A DNA stretch of 64,000 nucleotides from Simplicispira psychrophila DSM 11588 (GCF_000688255.1 NZ_JHYS01000014.1:1-64000), one strand, 5' to 3'. Positions 15,808-23,673 are shown, counted from the first letter of the stretch. The notes: generated by a model not told the origin, from the letters alone. Translations and numbers: made by a program.

Positions 15808-17582
15808 GGCGCACCTCCGGCCACCACGCGCAGGCTGGTGCGCACCGTCAGGCGCGCTTGCAGGTCGTTTAGCTCGGTTTCTGGCACCCCATCGGGGTAC
15901 CAAGTGCGCAGACTGATCACCATCTCGCGCGTCATCTCCAGCCCCTTGCGGCGCAGGTCGGCAGCGGCTTCAAACTGGGTCAGTACGCGGGCTGGCAAAG
16001 CCGTGCTGCTGGTGGTCGTGGTGGGCGCCAAGTCGGTGCCACGGCGGGGCATAAAGGTGCGCTCGGGCGCTTGGTCTATGACCTTGCCGGGGTCAATGCG
16101 GCCACCAAACGGTGTGGCCTTGGCGCGGCGTTTGGCCTCGGCCTCGGCATCGGTGCTGGCGTCCATCGCAAAGCGCTCCACCTCGCGGCGGTTGGCTTCC
16201 AGCTGGGTGTCGGCGGGGCGTGCCCAGTCTTCGCCAATGACGTTGGCATCCTCGCGAAAGCCCGCCTCGTTGCGCACCACCACCGGCACGCTGTGCAGCA
16301 CCTCGTTACCGTCAGCGTCGGTGTCCACCACCATGGCGGCGTCTGGCACCCACGGGTTCAGGGTGATGTGCAGCTTCTCACCCACCATCACGCCGGGCAC
16401 GTTGCGCACATCAAACTCGCGCCCTTTGTAGGACACGGTCAGCTGGTCGCTCACTTTGCGCGTCTCGGGCGCTTCGGTCAGCAGCGCTTGGCACACTTCT
16501 ATCGGCGGCGCCACGCGCAGCTGCTCGGCCGCAATGGTCAGCCACGCGTCGTAGCGCGTTTTGCCGTGGCGGCTATGCACCTTGGTGGCGTTAAACCAGC
16601 GCGCCCAGCGCTGCGCTTGGGCGTTGAGCTCTGCCAAGTCGCGCACCGGGCGCAGGCGCAAGCCCGACTCAAAGCCGCGCTCAATCAGGTCGCGTGCTTT
16701 TTCTACCTGACCGGTGGCCCGTGCATTGCCGGGGGCGTGGGCAATGGTCTTGACCTGCAAGCGCCGCGCGAGGTTGCGGAACAGGCCGCTGGTGTTGGCA
16801 CTGCCCATGTCCATCATCAAAATGAATGGCACGCCGTGGAAGGGGTCGCCCTCACGCTTTTGCGTGGCAGAGATAAAGCACTCTGACAAATTGGCACCGC
16901 TTTCGGCCCCCATCACGTACTGCACATAAATGGCGCTGCTGTAGTGGCAGGTGACTTCGTAGCTCCACACCCGGTCGGCCTCAATGCGTTTCAGGTTTGC
17001 GGGCTTGTTCTTGTAGAACTTGTCGCGATCCATCACTTGCAGGCCGCTTTCGGCTTGGGTGCGAGCGTTGAGGTAATACAGCACGCACAGGCTGGCATCG
17101 ATTTGCCAGACGTGGTTGGGGTGCAGGCTTTTGAGCTCCACCGCCGGGGTGGGCCGGTTGAGCTGGTCGGGGTGCAGGCTGTAGTGGCGCAGCGCGCGGG
17201 CAATGGCCGAGTCGCTGAGGGGCGTTATTTCGCCGGTGGCGGGGTCGGTGCGCTGGGCGCGCACTTCGCCGTTGGCGCGCATCACATCCACGGCTTGGCC
17301 AATGGACATCAGGCGCTTGTTGGTTTTGCGGTGGCTGACCATCAGCGCGGCGCTGATGGCAATGGCCTCAGTGCGCGAGAGCGAGACATCGCCCGCATCA
17401 CTGCGTTTTTTGCGTTCGGGTTTCATGGTAATTTTTCCAAGTTGGCGGTGCAGCGTGGCGGCGCTCATGCCCAGCTCGGCGCAGGCCGCTGCATAGACGG
17501 CGGTTTTGCCGCCGTGCGGGGCCGCCTGTGCGGCTTGGCGCACCTGTACCAAGCGGGTGACGATCACGGGGTTGAGCGACAT
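15804..17582 (-). CDS. Mu-type DDE transposase
   Basis: This 592-residue protein has a short N-terminal helix-turn-helix-like part (AAACAELGMSAATLHRQLGK) and then the integrase core. Likely catalytic residues are D162 (HVWQIDASL), D258 (MMDMGSAN) and E294 (ATGQVEKARD). The C-terminal Mu-transposase domain includes LTVSYKGREFDVRNVPGV. It would catalyse strand transfer during replicative transposition with the MuB-like ATPase encoded next. It lacks the long N-terminal region of Mu MuA, so end recognition is likely by a different N-terminal domain, as in B3-like phages. No frame break was seen. Confidence 0.92.
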   Translation of the reverse strand: MSLNPVIVTRLVQVRQAAQAAPHGGKTAVYAAACAELGMSAATLHRQLGKITMKPERKKRSDAGDVSLSRTEAIAISAALMVSHRKTNKRLMSIGQAVDVMRANGEVRAQRTDPATGEITPLSDSAIARALRHYSLHPDQLNRPTPAVELKSLHPNHVWQIDASLCVLYYLNARTQAESGLQVMDRDKFYKNKPANLKRIEADRVWSYEVTCHYSSAIYVQYVMGAESGANLSECFISATQKREGDPFHGVPFILMMDMGSANTSGLFRNLARRLQVKTIAHAPGNARATGQVEKARDLIERGFESGLRLRPVRDLAELNAQAQRWARWFNATKVHSRHGKTRYDAWLTIAAEQLRVAPPIEVCQALLTEAPETRKVSDQLTVSYKGREFDVRNVPGVMVGEKLHITLNPWVPDAAMVVDTDADGNEVLHSVPVVVRNEAGFREDANVIGEDWARPADTQLEANRREVERFAMDASTDAEAEAKRRAKATPFGGRIDPGKVIDQAPERTFMPRRGTDLAPTTTTSSTALPARVLTQFEAAADLRRKGLEMTREMVISLRTWYPDGVPETELNDLQARLTVRTSLRVVAGGAP

Positions 17583-17613
17583 GGGTGATCAGGCCTGTAA
17601 GGGGGTGCCGGGC

Positions 17614-18483
17614 TTACTCAGCCCACTGCGCCACTTCGCCTGCCAGCTGCGCGTCGGCGGCGTTGCTCACGTCGGGCAGGTTGAACTCTTCGCGCAGCGC
17701 GTTCAAGTCGGCCTGTATCTGCCCCACCAGACCGGCCATAAACACCGACTGGGTGCCGCTGGCAGCGGGCACATCGTTCAGCGCCGTCAGCGCTTGGCGC
17801 ACCCCACCACGAATGGCACCCAGCGCGTCGCGGGTGATGGTGGTGGCCTCTTTCATCACCTCCTCCAGCACCTCATCGGCGGACATAATTTGGATGCGGT
17901 GCTCCAGCCGGTCAATCTTGGCGTTCTTGTCGGCCATCAGCTTTTCGCTGGCCTCTTTCTCCTTGTGCGCATCGCGCAGCGCGGCGCGCAGTTGGCTGGC
18001 GCTCATTTTTTCTACAGCGTCCATGTTGGTCAGGTTTTCCAACACGTCGTCGTCGTGGGTGACCAGTTCCAAGAAGGCGCTGGCGCTTTTTACTTGGGTG
18101 CTCAATTGTTCCAATTTGGAACTTTTGGCTGTTTTGGCGGCGGCTTGCATGAATCGAAACGCGGTAGTCCTAGCGAATCCAAGCATCTCGACACGCTGTG
18201 CAAACTCGCCGTGGGCAGTCAGCTCCTTCAGTACCAGCAGCCGCTTGCCAGTCTCCAGAATGGCCTCCACAGTGCGGCGCTGATAAAAGCGAATTTCATC
18301 TTCCAGCGCGCCTACGGTCATGGCACCCTGGTAGCCAATCTGCACCGCCATCGCATGGGCTGCGTCGTTGGCTTCTATGGTCAGCGCGGCCAACTGATTG
18401 GCGGCGCTGAACTCTTGTGCAATCACGACGGTGTTGGCGGGGGTCTCTTTGCTCTGGGGCATGGGGGTCTCTTGGCGGGCCAT
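17614..18483 (-). CDS. DUF3102-like coiled-coil early protein
   Basis: This 289-residue protein has the DUF3102-like pattern (EIRFYQRRTVEAILETGKRL, then LTAHGEFAQRVEMLGFARTT), a fold found in phage and plasmid proteins that touch DNA. A Lys/Glu coiled coil follows (about residues 160-200). It comes just before the transposase in the early operon, 31 nt upstream. Possibly a replication or transposition accessory factor. Function unknown. Confidence 0.65.
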   Translation of the reverse strand: MARQETPMPQSKETPANTVVIAQEFSAANQLAALTIEANDAAHAMAVQIGYQGAMTVGALEDEIRFYQRRTVEAILETGKRLLVLKELTAHGEFAQRVEMLGFARTTAFRFMQAAAKTAKSSKLEQLSTQVKSASAFLELVTHDDDVLENLTNMDAVEKMSASQLRAALRDAHKEKEASEKLMADKNAKIDRLEHRIQIMSADEVLEEVMKEATTITRDALGAIRGGVRQALTALNDVPAASGTQSVFMAGLVGQIQADLNALREEFNLPDVSNAADAQLAGEVAQWAE

Positions 18484-18517
18484 GTGGTTTCTCTCTTTTG
18501 GGTTTCAGGGTTCAGGG

Positions 18518-18832
18518 TTACAGGGGTACGGAATAACGGGCGCTGATGTCGTCCAGCTGCTGCTTGGCTTTGTTCAGGTTGGTGCTCACGGTCAGCGCAA
18601 TGCGCACAAACTGCACGCCCAAGCGCCAGCGGTTGGTACCAGCCACTTGCTCGACATAGCCGGTGGTGGCCAGTGCGGGCAGGTTCTGGCTGACCCAACT
18701 GGCGGGCACGCCTAGGCCTTTGGCAATCTCGCCGGGCGCCAAGCCCAGCACTTCGTGGCCGGCCAGCAAGCGAAACAGGTCGCAGGTTTTGCGGATCGGG
18801 CCGGCCAGTGGGTAGTCGGGGGCGCGGCTCAT
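18518..18832 (-). CDS. Small winged-helix regulator (IclR/MarR-like fold)
   Basis: Starting at an ATG that overlaps the gene before by 4 nt, this 104-residue protein has the layout of an IclR-type DNA-binding domain: IRKTCDLFRLLAGHEVLGLA, GEIAKGLGVPASWVSQNLPA, TGYVEQVAGTNRWRLG. A short C-terminal helix may dimerise it. It has no effector domain. It probably fine-tunes early gene expression. The reading frame continues upstream, but the Arg/Pro-rich sequence there is the shadow of neighbouring genes. Confidence 0.65.
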   Translation of the reverse strand: MSRAPDYPLAGPIRKTCDLFRLLAGHEVLGLAPGEIAKGLGVPASWVSQNLPALATTGYVEQVAGTNRWRLGVQFVRIALTVSTNLNKAKQQLDDISARYSVPL

Positions 18833-19080
18833 ACCTGCCCCCGCTCGACAAGGTATTTCCACTCGGTCATGCCCATCAGGTTGCCCGCCAGCCAAGCGTC
18901 GCTTTGCGCGGTGCCGCAGGGGTAGGGGCTGCCAAGTTGGCGCAGGCCAGCTTGCTGGCGCAGGCCGCGCAGGGCGCCTGCCTTCCACTCGGGGCTGCGG
19001 GGGCAGTGGGCGTATTCGGTGTCGTACACGCGCTGGGTGGCGTGCAGGACGCACGGCGGGGTGTTTGCGGCGGTGTTCAT
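18829..19080 (-). CDS. Small early phage protein, unknown
   Basis: This 83-residue protein (MNTAANTPPCVLHATQRVYD) is joined to both neighbours by 4-nt ATGA overlaps, which sets both the start and stop. It has four Cys/His-containing phrases (HCPRSPEWK, YPCGTAQSD) that might form a small metal site, but no family was recognised. Confidence 0.5.
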   Translation of the reverse strand: MNTAANTPPCVLHATQRVYDTEYAHCPRSPEWKAGALRGLRQQAGLRQLGSPYPCGTAQSDAWLAGNLMGMTEWKYLVERGQV

Positions 19081-19622
19081 GCCACACCCCCAACCCGGCA
19101 CGCGGCCAGCAGTCCCAAGCGGCGCGCTGCACTGCGCTGGTAGCTGACGCTGGCCACGCTGCAACCGAGCCATGTGGCGGTGTCGCTGCGCGTTAGGCCG
19201 TCGGCAAAGTCCTGCACCACGGGGCGCAGCTTGGGGCGGATGGTGTCCAGCGCAGCGACGTAGCGCGCTTGCAGGTCGGCCAAGTCACGCTCTTGCTGGC
19301 GGAAGGCGGCGAGGAACTTCCACTTCCATGCCATGGCCTCGGGGCCGGTGAAGCCCATGGCAACCACGGCAAAACCGTCATGGCTCAGTTCGTAGATGGG
19401 GCGCTGGCGCAGCTTGCCCTTGAGCAGGTAAGGCTCGGATTGCTCCTGAAAATTAAGGAGCAATTCGTCGCTGGGCGTGTCGTCCATCACGCGACGGATG
19501 GCGTCCATCACGTTGTCATGGCGCTTGCCAAAGTGCTCGGCAATCTTGACGCTGGTGGTGTAAATGCGCGCGCCGCAGTGGGCAACAAGCAGCGATTCAG
19601 GAAACAGGTCGGGGTTGTGCAT
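19077..19622 (-). CDS. Rha-family phage regulatory protein
   Basis: This 181-residue protein has the Rha-type N-terminal domain: TTSVKIAEHFGKRHDNVMDA, then RPIYELSHDGFAVVAMGFTG, then AMAWKWKFLAAFRQQERDLA. Rha was described in lambdoid phages as interfering with growth in IHF-deficient hosts. The C-terminal part adds a small helix-turn-helix-like segment (LTRSDTATWLGCSVASVSYQ). The arrangement fits a DNA-binding regulator. Located early in the operon after the tandem HTH genes. Confidence 0.75.
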   Translation of the reverse strand: MHNPDLFPESLLVAHCGARIYTTSVKIAEHFGKRHDNVMDAIRRVMDDTPSDELLLNFQEQSEPYLLKGKLRQRPIYELSHDGFAVVAMGFTGPEAMAWKWKFLAAFRQQERDLADLQARYVAALDTIRPKLRPVVQDFADGLTRSDTATWLGCSVASVSYQRSAARRLGLLAACRVGGVA

Positions 19623-19670
19623 GGCAAAATCTCTCAGCTAGTGATTGAATGGGTGGGGTGGCGCGGGGTT

Positions 19671-19865
19671 TTAGGCCGAGGTCTTGGCAGAGTCGGACTT
19701 GAGACCCAGCGCCACCGCTACTTGGTGCGTCTGGCCGCGCCAAGCGGGGGTTCTGCCGTTGAGAACGCGGTACACCACGTCACGCGGAAAGCCATGGGCG
19801 TCAGCCCACGAGGCAACGGTTTCACCGCGCTGGCGGAAATTGGCTTTGATTTGTTGGGGGGTCAT
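19671..19865 (-). CDS. Ner-like small HTH protein (second of tandem pair)
   Basis: The ATG at 19865 is preceded by GAAGGAG and gives a 64-residue protein (MTPQQIKANFRQRGETVASW...). An in-frame ATG at 19955 overlaps the previous gene's stop and would add 30 residues (MNAAVIAVGAGPLGYVLCAI...). The Shine-Dalgarno favours the shorter form; both could be made. The helix-turn-helix part (VASWADAHGFPRDVVYRVLN) aligns with that of its neighbour, so the two are paralogs. The small size and position beside the repressor suit a Ner-like negative regulator of early transcription. Confidence 0.65.
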   Translation of the reverse strand: MTPQQIKANFRQRGETVASWADAHGFPRDVVYRVLNGRTPAWRGQTHQVAVALGLKSDSAKTSA

Positions 19866-19951
19866 GAAGGCTCCTTCGTTTGAAGCCTCGGCCTCAATGG
19901 CACACAGGACATAGCCCAGCGGGCCGGCGCCTACGGCGATGACGGCGGCGT

Positions 19952-20167
19952 TCATGCCAGCGCCCGCTTTGGATCGGTCACAATCTCGCCAGCCTTGAGG
20001 CCCAAGGAAACGGCAATGCGGTGGGTCTGTCCCATTGTTGGATTGCGGCGGCCCGACAGCACCTCGAACACGAGGTTGGGCGAGTAGCCGTTGGACACCG
20101 CCCACTGGGTGATGGATACGCCTTTGCTGCGCAGTTCGGCACGGACTTGTTCGGGGGTTCTAAGCAT
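19952..20167 (-). CDS. Ner-like small HTH protein (first of tandem pair)
   Basis: The start chosen is the ATG at 20167 (MLRTPEQVRAELRSKGVSIT), preceded by AAGGAG nine bases upstream; an ATG 39 nt earlier lacks a ribosome binding site. The 71-residue product contains ITQWAVSNGYSPNLVFEVLS and GQTHRIAVSLGLKAG, matching its downstream paralog (GQTHQVAVALGLKS). It is the first gene of the leftward early operon, divergent from the XRE repressor, so it is well placed to act as the Ner/Cro equivalent. Confidence 0.7.
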   Translation of the reverse strand: MLRTPEQVRAELRSKGVSITQWAVSNGYSPNLVFEVLSGRRNPTMGQTHRIAVSLGLKAGEIVTDPKRALA

Positions 20168-20206
20168 GGGGATAGGCTCCTTTGGTTGTGTTGATTGGTT
20201 GCTCAT

Positions 20207-20261
20207 GTGTCGATTATGGGCAATAAATTACCCATTTGCAATAGTTAACGGGAAATTTTTT
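20207..20261. promoter_or_regulatory. Divergent control region between repressor and early operon
   Basis: This AT-rich segment contains GGGCAATAAATTACCC (20219-20234), an imperfect palindrome, and a related half-site run TTAACGGGAAATT just before the repressor ATG. It is the only gap between the divergent XRE repressor and the early operon, so it should contain both promoters and the operators. Confidence 0.5.
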
Positions 20262-20705
20262 ATGCACTTAGGTGAACGCATCAAAGAAGAGCGGGAACGG
20301 CTCGGCCTCAATCAGATTGATTTCGCCGCGCTTGCAAGCTCCACGCGCAAGACGCTTTTCAATTGGGAGAGTGGTGCAGCGACACCCAATGCAACCGTTC
20401 TTGCAGCTTGGGCCGCCCACGGTCTGGATGTGCTGTATGTCGTGACCGGCCAGCGCAGCCCCTCAATGCCCGCTACAGACCCTGCCGAGCAGGTGCTGCT
20501 CGACAGCTACCGCCGCTGCGGCGCTCAGGCGCGGCAGAACCTGATTCAGACGGCAGCACTGCTGTCAGCGGGCATATCCCTGCCAACACTAGGCAAGCAA
20601 GGCGCCGCGCCGCGCGGCAGTGCTGGCGGGCAGCAAATCAACACTGCATCTGGTGCCGTGCAAGTCTTGGGTTCAAAAAACCGGGTTACCACTAAGCGAA
20701 CTTGA
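20262..20705 (+). CDS. XRE-family phage repressor
   Basis: This 147-residue protein has a classical N-terminal helix-turn-helix (ERIKEERERLGLNQIDFAAL, then SSTRKTLFNWESGAATPNAT). It has no peptidase (LexA/CI-type) domain, so it is unlikely to be cleaved upon SOS. The C-terminus ends in a Gly/Gln/Asn phrase (GGQQINTASGAVQVLGSKNR) that resembles a motif in the next gene. It would keep the early operon silent, divergent across a 55-nt control region. Confidence 0.8.
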   Translation: MHLGERIKEERERLGLNQIDFAALASSTRKTLFNWESGAATPNATVLAAWAAHGLDVLYVVTGQRSPSMPATDPAEQVLLDSYRRCGAQARQNLIQTAALLSAGISLPTLGKQGAAPRGSAGGQQINTASGAVQVLGSKNRVTTKRT

Positions 20706-20717
20706 GGACAAGCGTGA

Positions 20718-21293
20718 ATGAATGAAAAGAAAAAAACCGGCGCGCAGGTCATTCAATTTCCCGGTGTAAAGCGATCTCCCGTCGAGGTAACGCAAAAGAT
20801 CAGCGGCCACGGCAATGTAGGCGTCGTGGGCGATGGCAACCACGTGCAGATCAATCTTGCTGGCGTAGCGCCCAGCAAATCTTTCAAGTACATCGTGCAG
20901 CCAGGGCCGCAACACATAGGCCCAGCCGAAACGGCTGAGGTTCGTGAATTGGTGTCAAAGATAGCCGCTGCAACCGGACGAGGGCACTCTTTTGTGTGGT
21001 CAACGATCAAGCGTGAACACCGCTTCGCTAGGTACGAGTTGTTGACTCCAGAAATTTATGAACAGGTGTGTCAGTATTTGCGTAGGTGGATTGCCCGCTA
21101 CACAGCAAAACCCACTGGGAGCGCGGAAGACCAACGCAAGCATCTTCTCAAGCGCATCCACGCTGAAGCGAGGAAAAGGCATGGCGTGCTTGACCAAATT
21201 CACGCCTACGTTTCGGGCCGATTCGGAACGAGTAGCTTGGCCGACCTTGCGCCTGGACAACTGCACGAAGTCATCAGGCAATTTCTTCTGTAG
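20718..21293 (+). CDS. Phage regulatory-type protein with Gly-Asn repeat motif
   Basis: This 191-residue protein starts 12 nt after the repressor. Its N-terminal part has ISGHGNVGVVGDGNHVQINL, a short glycine-turn beta motif of the kind G.GN..V.GDGN.V.I. A helical domain then runs from about residue 65 to the end, with PAETAEVRELVSKIAAATGR and HSFVWSTIKREHRFARYEL. The latter resembles the C-terminal domain of phage ORF6C/anti-repressor proteins. It probably works with the repressor. Identity is tentative. Confidence 0.6.
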   Translation: MNEKKKTGAQVIQFPGVKRSPVEVTQKISGHGNVGVVGDGNHVQINLAGVAPSKSFKYIVQPGPQHIGPAETAEVRELVSKIAAATGRGHSFVWSTIKREHRFARYELLTPEIYEQVCQYLRRWIARYTAKPTGSAEDQRKHLLKRIHAEARKRHGVLDQIHAYVSGRFGTSSLADLAPGQLHEVIRQFLL

Positions 21294-21361
21294 TGCCCAT
21301 TCAAGTAAAGAGCCGCAGTGGAAGCAGGATGACTCGCCTTGACGTGCTAAAGCCCGCTGGC

Positions 21362-21727
21362 TCATGGACGTTCGATGTCCTCAAGGAATGGCTGAAAGCC
21401 GAAATCACCCAAGGCCTGCCGACCCTCAGGGGATTGGGCCAGTAGCTCCAGCAGCTCTTGCGTGGCGGCTGCCAGCGCCCGTTGTGCATCGGGCAGCAAG
21501 GCCAGCTCTAGCGGTGTTTTTTTGCGCCAAGCCTTGCTTGTATCGCCAGCAAATTCGAGCGGTAAATCCGGTGCTGTCTGGCGCATAACCCAATGCGCGG
21601 CCATGCGTGCAAGCTGCGTTGGCAGGGGAGGTGTGCGGGACGCGGGCAGCGGCTCGCGCGGTGGTGGCGAAGGTGGCGGAACATTTATATGCATTTGCTG
21701 ATGGTGCAGGTGGGCACCGCCCGCCAA
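21362..21727 (-). CDS. Small hypothetical protein, convergent to regulators
   Basis: This 121-residue reading frame has a Pro-rich N-terminal third and a helical C-terminal half (TPLELALLPDAQRALAAATQ, ELLELLAQSPEGRQALGDFG) with sensible codon use. The opposite strand offers only weak alternatives, so it is probably real. An internal ATG at 21694 (MHINVPPP) is also possible as start. It ends about 70 nt from the stop of the regulatory gene on the plus strand. Function unknown. Confidence 0.5.
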   Translation of the reverse strand: MAGGAHLHHQQMHINVPPPSPPPREPLPASRTPPLPTQLARMAAHWVMRQTAPDLPLEFAGDTSKAWRKKTPLELALLPDAQRALAAATQELLELLAQSPEGRQALGDFGFQPFLEDIERP

Positions 21728-21731
21728 TAAC

Positions 21732-21743
21732 TAAAACGCTTTA
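21732..21743 (+). promoter_or_regulatory. Candidate late-activator site upstream of the lysis/head operon
   Basis: TAAAACGCTTTA lies 39 bases upstream of the holin ATG. It is identical to the element at 10700-10711 when each is read in its direction of transcription. This suggests one activator, most likely the Mor-type protein, turns on both late operons. Confidence 0.5.
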
Positions 21744-21781
21744 CCCAAGCCCTCGGGCGTGTGCGCGGCATTCTGCTGGGC

Positions 21782-22150
21782 ATGACGCTCAAATCCCATA
21801 TCCCCTTGTGGCTGCGCGCCCCGCGCAACAGCCTGTTTGTGTTGCTGGCGGTGTTGCTGCTGGCCTGTATTGGCTGGCTGGCACCGGTGCAGCTGCCGGT
21901 GGTGCTGTACAAGGCGGCGCTGATAGCGCTGGCGGCCGCTCTTGGCTACTGGCTTGACCGCGCGCTGTTCCCCTACGCCCGGCCTGACTCCTTTCTCTGG
22001 CGCGACTGGCGCAAGGGCACCAACGAGCCCGAGGGCGATGTGGACTTTCCCATTGCCCATGCCCAGTACATGAGCGCGTATTGCGCGGCCCAGCTGCGCC
22101 GCGCCATCGTGGTCGGCTGTGTGGTGCTGGGTGTGGCGACGGGGCTGTAA
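21782..22150 (+). CDS. Putative phage holin
   Basis: The ATG at 21782 gives 122 residues; a GTG at 21761 would add seven. The protein has two close N-terminal membrane segments (LFVLLAVLLLACIGWLAPV, VLYKAALIALAAALGYWL) and a third at the C-terminus (AIVVGCVVLGVATGL). Between them is a soluble part with DSFLWRDWRKGTNEPEGDVD. This pattern matches the putative phage holins of BcepMu/B3-like phages. It precedes the endolysin gene and overlaps it (TAATG). Confidence 0.75.
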   Translation: MTLKSHIPLWLRAPRNSLFVLLAVLLLACIGWLAPVQLPVVLYKAALIALAAALGYWLDRALFPYARPDSFLWRDWRKGTNEPEGDVDFPIAHAQYMSAYCAAQLRRAIVVGCVVLGVATGL

Positions 22151-22770
22151 TGCGCCGCGCCGCTCAAGATTTTGCGCTGGCCGTGCTGGTGGTGGCGCTG
22201 TGCGCGCTGGCCGCTTGTGCGCTACCGGCACACGCCCAAGCGCCGCCAGCTGCGCAGCCCTACCGAGCGCTGCTGCTGCGCACGGCGCACGCGGTGTGGG
22301 GGCTCAATGCGCCGGTGGCGGTGTTTGCTGCGCAGGTACACCAAGAAAGCGCGTGGCGCCCGGGCGCGCTGTCGCACGTCGGCGCTCAGGGCTTGGCACA
22401 GTTCATGCCCGCTACCACGCAATGGATTGCTGGCTTGCACCCAGACCTTGCGGTGCAGCAGCCCTACAACCCAGCGTGGGCGCTGCGCGCTTTGGTCACT
22501 TATGACCTGTGGCTGTACCAGCGCACCCCCGCGCGCTACCCGCCACACGACCGTATGTGGGTAGCCCTGCGCGGCTACAACGGTGGACTAGGCCACTGGC
22601 AAGCGGAGGCCGCCAGTACCGGGCTGGCCCAGCCAACGCGCGCCCAAGTGGACGGTGCGTGCGGGAGGGCCAAGCGATCCCCAGTGCATTGCCGCGAAAA
22701 CCTGGGCTATCCGCACCGCATTCTGGTTGTCGTGCAGCCGCGCTATGCGCAGTGGGGGCCGGGGCTATGA
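22150..22770 (+). CDS. Phage lytic transglycosylase (endolysin)
   Basis: This 206-residue protein has an N-terminal secretion signal (FALAVLVVALCALAACALPA) that may be a lipoprotein type because of LAAC. It has an SLT catalytic core: HQESAWRPGALSHVGAQGLA with the catalytic Glu in QES, then QFMPATTQWIAGL. It would cleave peptidoglycan glycan strands. The signal means it may be exported by Sec and then activated, with the holin acting as a trigger. Its ATG overlaps the stop of the holin gene. Confidence 0.85.
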   Translation: MRRAAQDFALAVLVVALCALAACALPAHAQAPPAAQPYRALLLRTAHAVWGLNAPVAVFAAQVHQESAWRPGALSHVGAQGLAQFMPATTQWIAGLHPDLAVQQPYNPAWALRALVTYDLWLYQRTPARYPPHDRMWVALRGYNGGLGHWQAEAASTGLAQPTRAQVDGACGRAKRSPVHCRENLGYPHRILVVVQPRYAQWGPGL

Positions 22771-23297
22771 GTGCCGCTGCCCGCTGGCTACTAATAGGTG
22801 CTGCGCTGGTGGGCGCTGTGGCCGGGGTCAATGCCTGGCAGAACCATTTGATAGCGCGTGGTGACGCACAAGGTGCAGCACGGGTGCAACAGGCTTGGGA
22901 TGCACAAGAAACCGCCCGCAGCCGCGCCACTGCGCGCGACAACGCCGCCAAATTTCGCAACGCTGAAAGACTTGTCGATGAAGATGCCCAACGTGAGGCC
23001 GCGCGCCTGGCCCGTGATGCTGCTGCTGCCACTGCTGTGCGCAGCCTGCGCGCCGAAGTGGCCCGCCTCAACCGCCGCCCCCATCCCTACCCGGCAACTG
23101 ATGCCGGCCTTGCCGCCTGCGCTGGCGAAGCCACCACCGCCCGAGAGCTTTTCTTTGAAGGCGCAAGCGCTTATCAAGAGCTGGCAACAGCGGCTGACGG
23201 ACTCAGCAGCCAAGTGACAGGCCTGCAATCTTTTGCCAGCAACGTCTGCCGCGCCGGTCAGACAGAAAACGGATCGCCCAATGACTTTGCAGATTGA
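22767..23297 (+). CDS. i-spanin, Rz-like
   Basis: This 176-residue protein starts at an ATG overlapping the endolysin stop (ATGA). It has one N-terminal membrane anchor (WLLIGAALVGAVAGVNAWQN) and a long periplasmic coiled coil (ARVQQAWDAQETARSRATAR onward) like Rz/DUF2514 spanins. The C-terminal part has Cys residues. It should pair with the embedded o-spanin to fuse inner and outer membranes during lysis. Confidence 0.8.
   Translation: MSAAARWLLIGAALVGAVAGVNAWQNHLIARGDAQGAARVQQAWDAQETARSRATARDNAAKFRNAERLVDEDAQREAARLARDAAAATAVRSLRAEVARLNRRPHPYPATDAGLAACAGEATTARELFFEGASAYQELATAADGLSSQVTGLQSFASNVCRAGQTENGSPNDFAD
22978..23217 (+). CDS. o-spanin, Rz1-like lipoprotein, fully embedded in the i-spanin gene
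   Basis: In another frame inside the i-spanin gene, an ATG starts MKMPNVRPRAWPVMLLLPLL, followed by a lipobox (LLCAAC, Cys about residue 21) and a Pro-rich segment (TAAPIPTRQLMPALPPALAK). This 79-residue lipoprotein has exactly the properties of Rz1. Embedded Rz/Rz1 pairs are well known. A longer upstream reading in this frame lacks a sensible start. Confidence 0.8.
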   Translation: MKMPNVRPRAWPVMLLLPLLCAACAPKWPASTAAPIPTRQLMPALPPALAKPPPPESFSLKAQALIKSWQQRLTDSAAK

Positions 23298-23673
23298 ATT
23301 TTGGCAGCTGCTGGGGTTGCTCCTCAGTGGGCTGGGTGTGTTTTGGGGGGTGGTCAAGCACAGCTTGGGCCAATCTCAGCACCATTTAGACGAGCGTTTT
23401 ACGCTGCAAGACGCTGCCCGCGAGGCCAACCACAAAGCGCTGGCCACGCGCCTTGACGGCATGGAGCAGATCAACCGCGACGAGGCTGCGCAGTGGCAGC
23501 GCATCGAGCGCGACCTGCTCAAGATGCAGGCGGAAATGCCGCTGCACTATGTGCGCCGCGAAGACTACATCCGGGGCCAAAGCGTGATCGAAGCCAAGCT
23601 CGATGCGCTGGGCTCCAAGCTGGAGGCCGCCCAGCTGCGCGCGGCCGCAGGAGGACACCATGCAAGCAATTGA
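23281..23673 (+). CDS. Mu gp25-like protein (DUF2730)
   Basis: This 130-residue protein starts MTLQIEFWQLLGLLLSGLGV, one membrane segment, and continues as a charged coiled coil (AREANHKALATRLDGMEQIN, EAAQWQRIERDLLKMQAEMP). Mu gp25 and its DUF2730 relatives look the same and lie in the same place, between lysis genes and terminase genes. The start overlaps the i-spanin by 17 nt. Its function is not known. Confidence 0.75.
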   Translation: MTLQIEFWQLLGLLLSGLGVFWGVVKHSLGQSQHHLDERFTLQDAAREANHKALATRLDGMEQINRDEAAQWQRIERDLLKMQAEMPLHYVRREDYIRGQSVIEAKLDALGSKLEAAQLRAAAGGHHASN

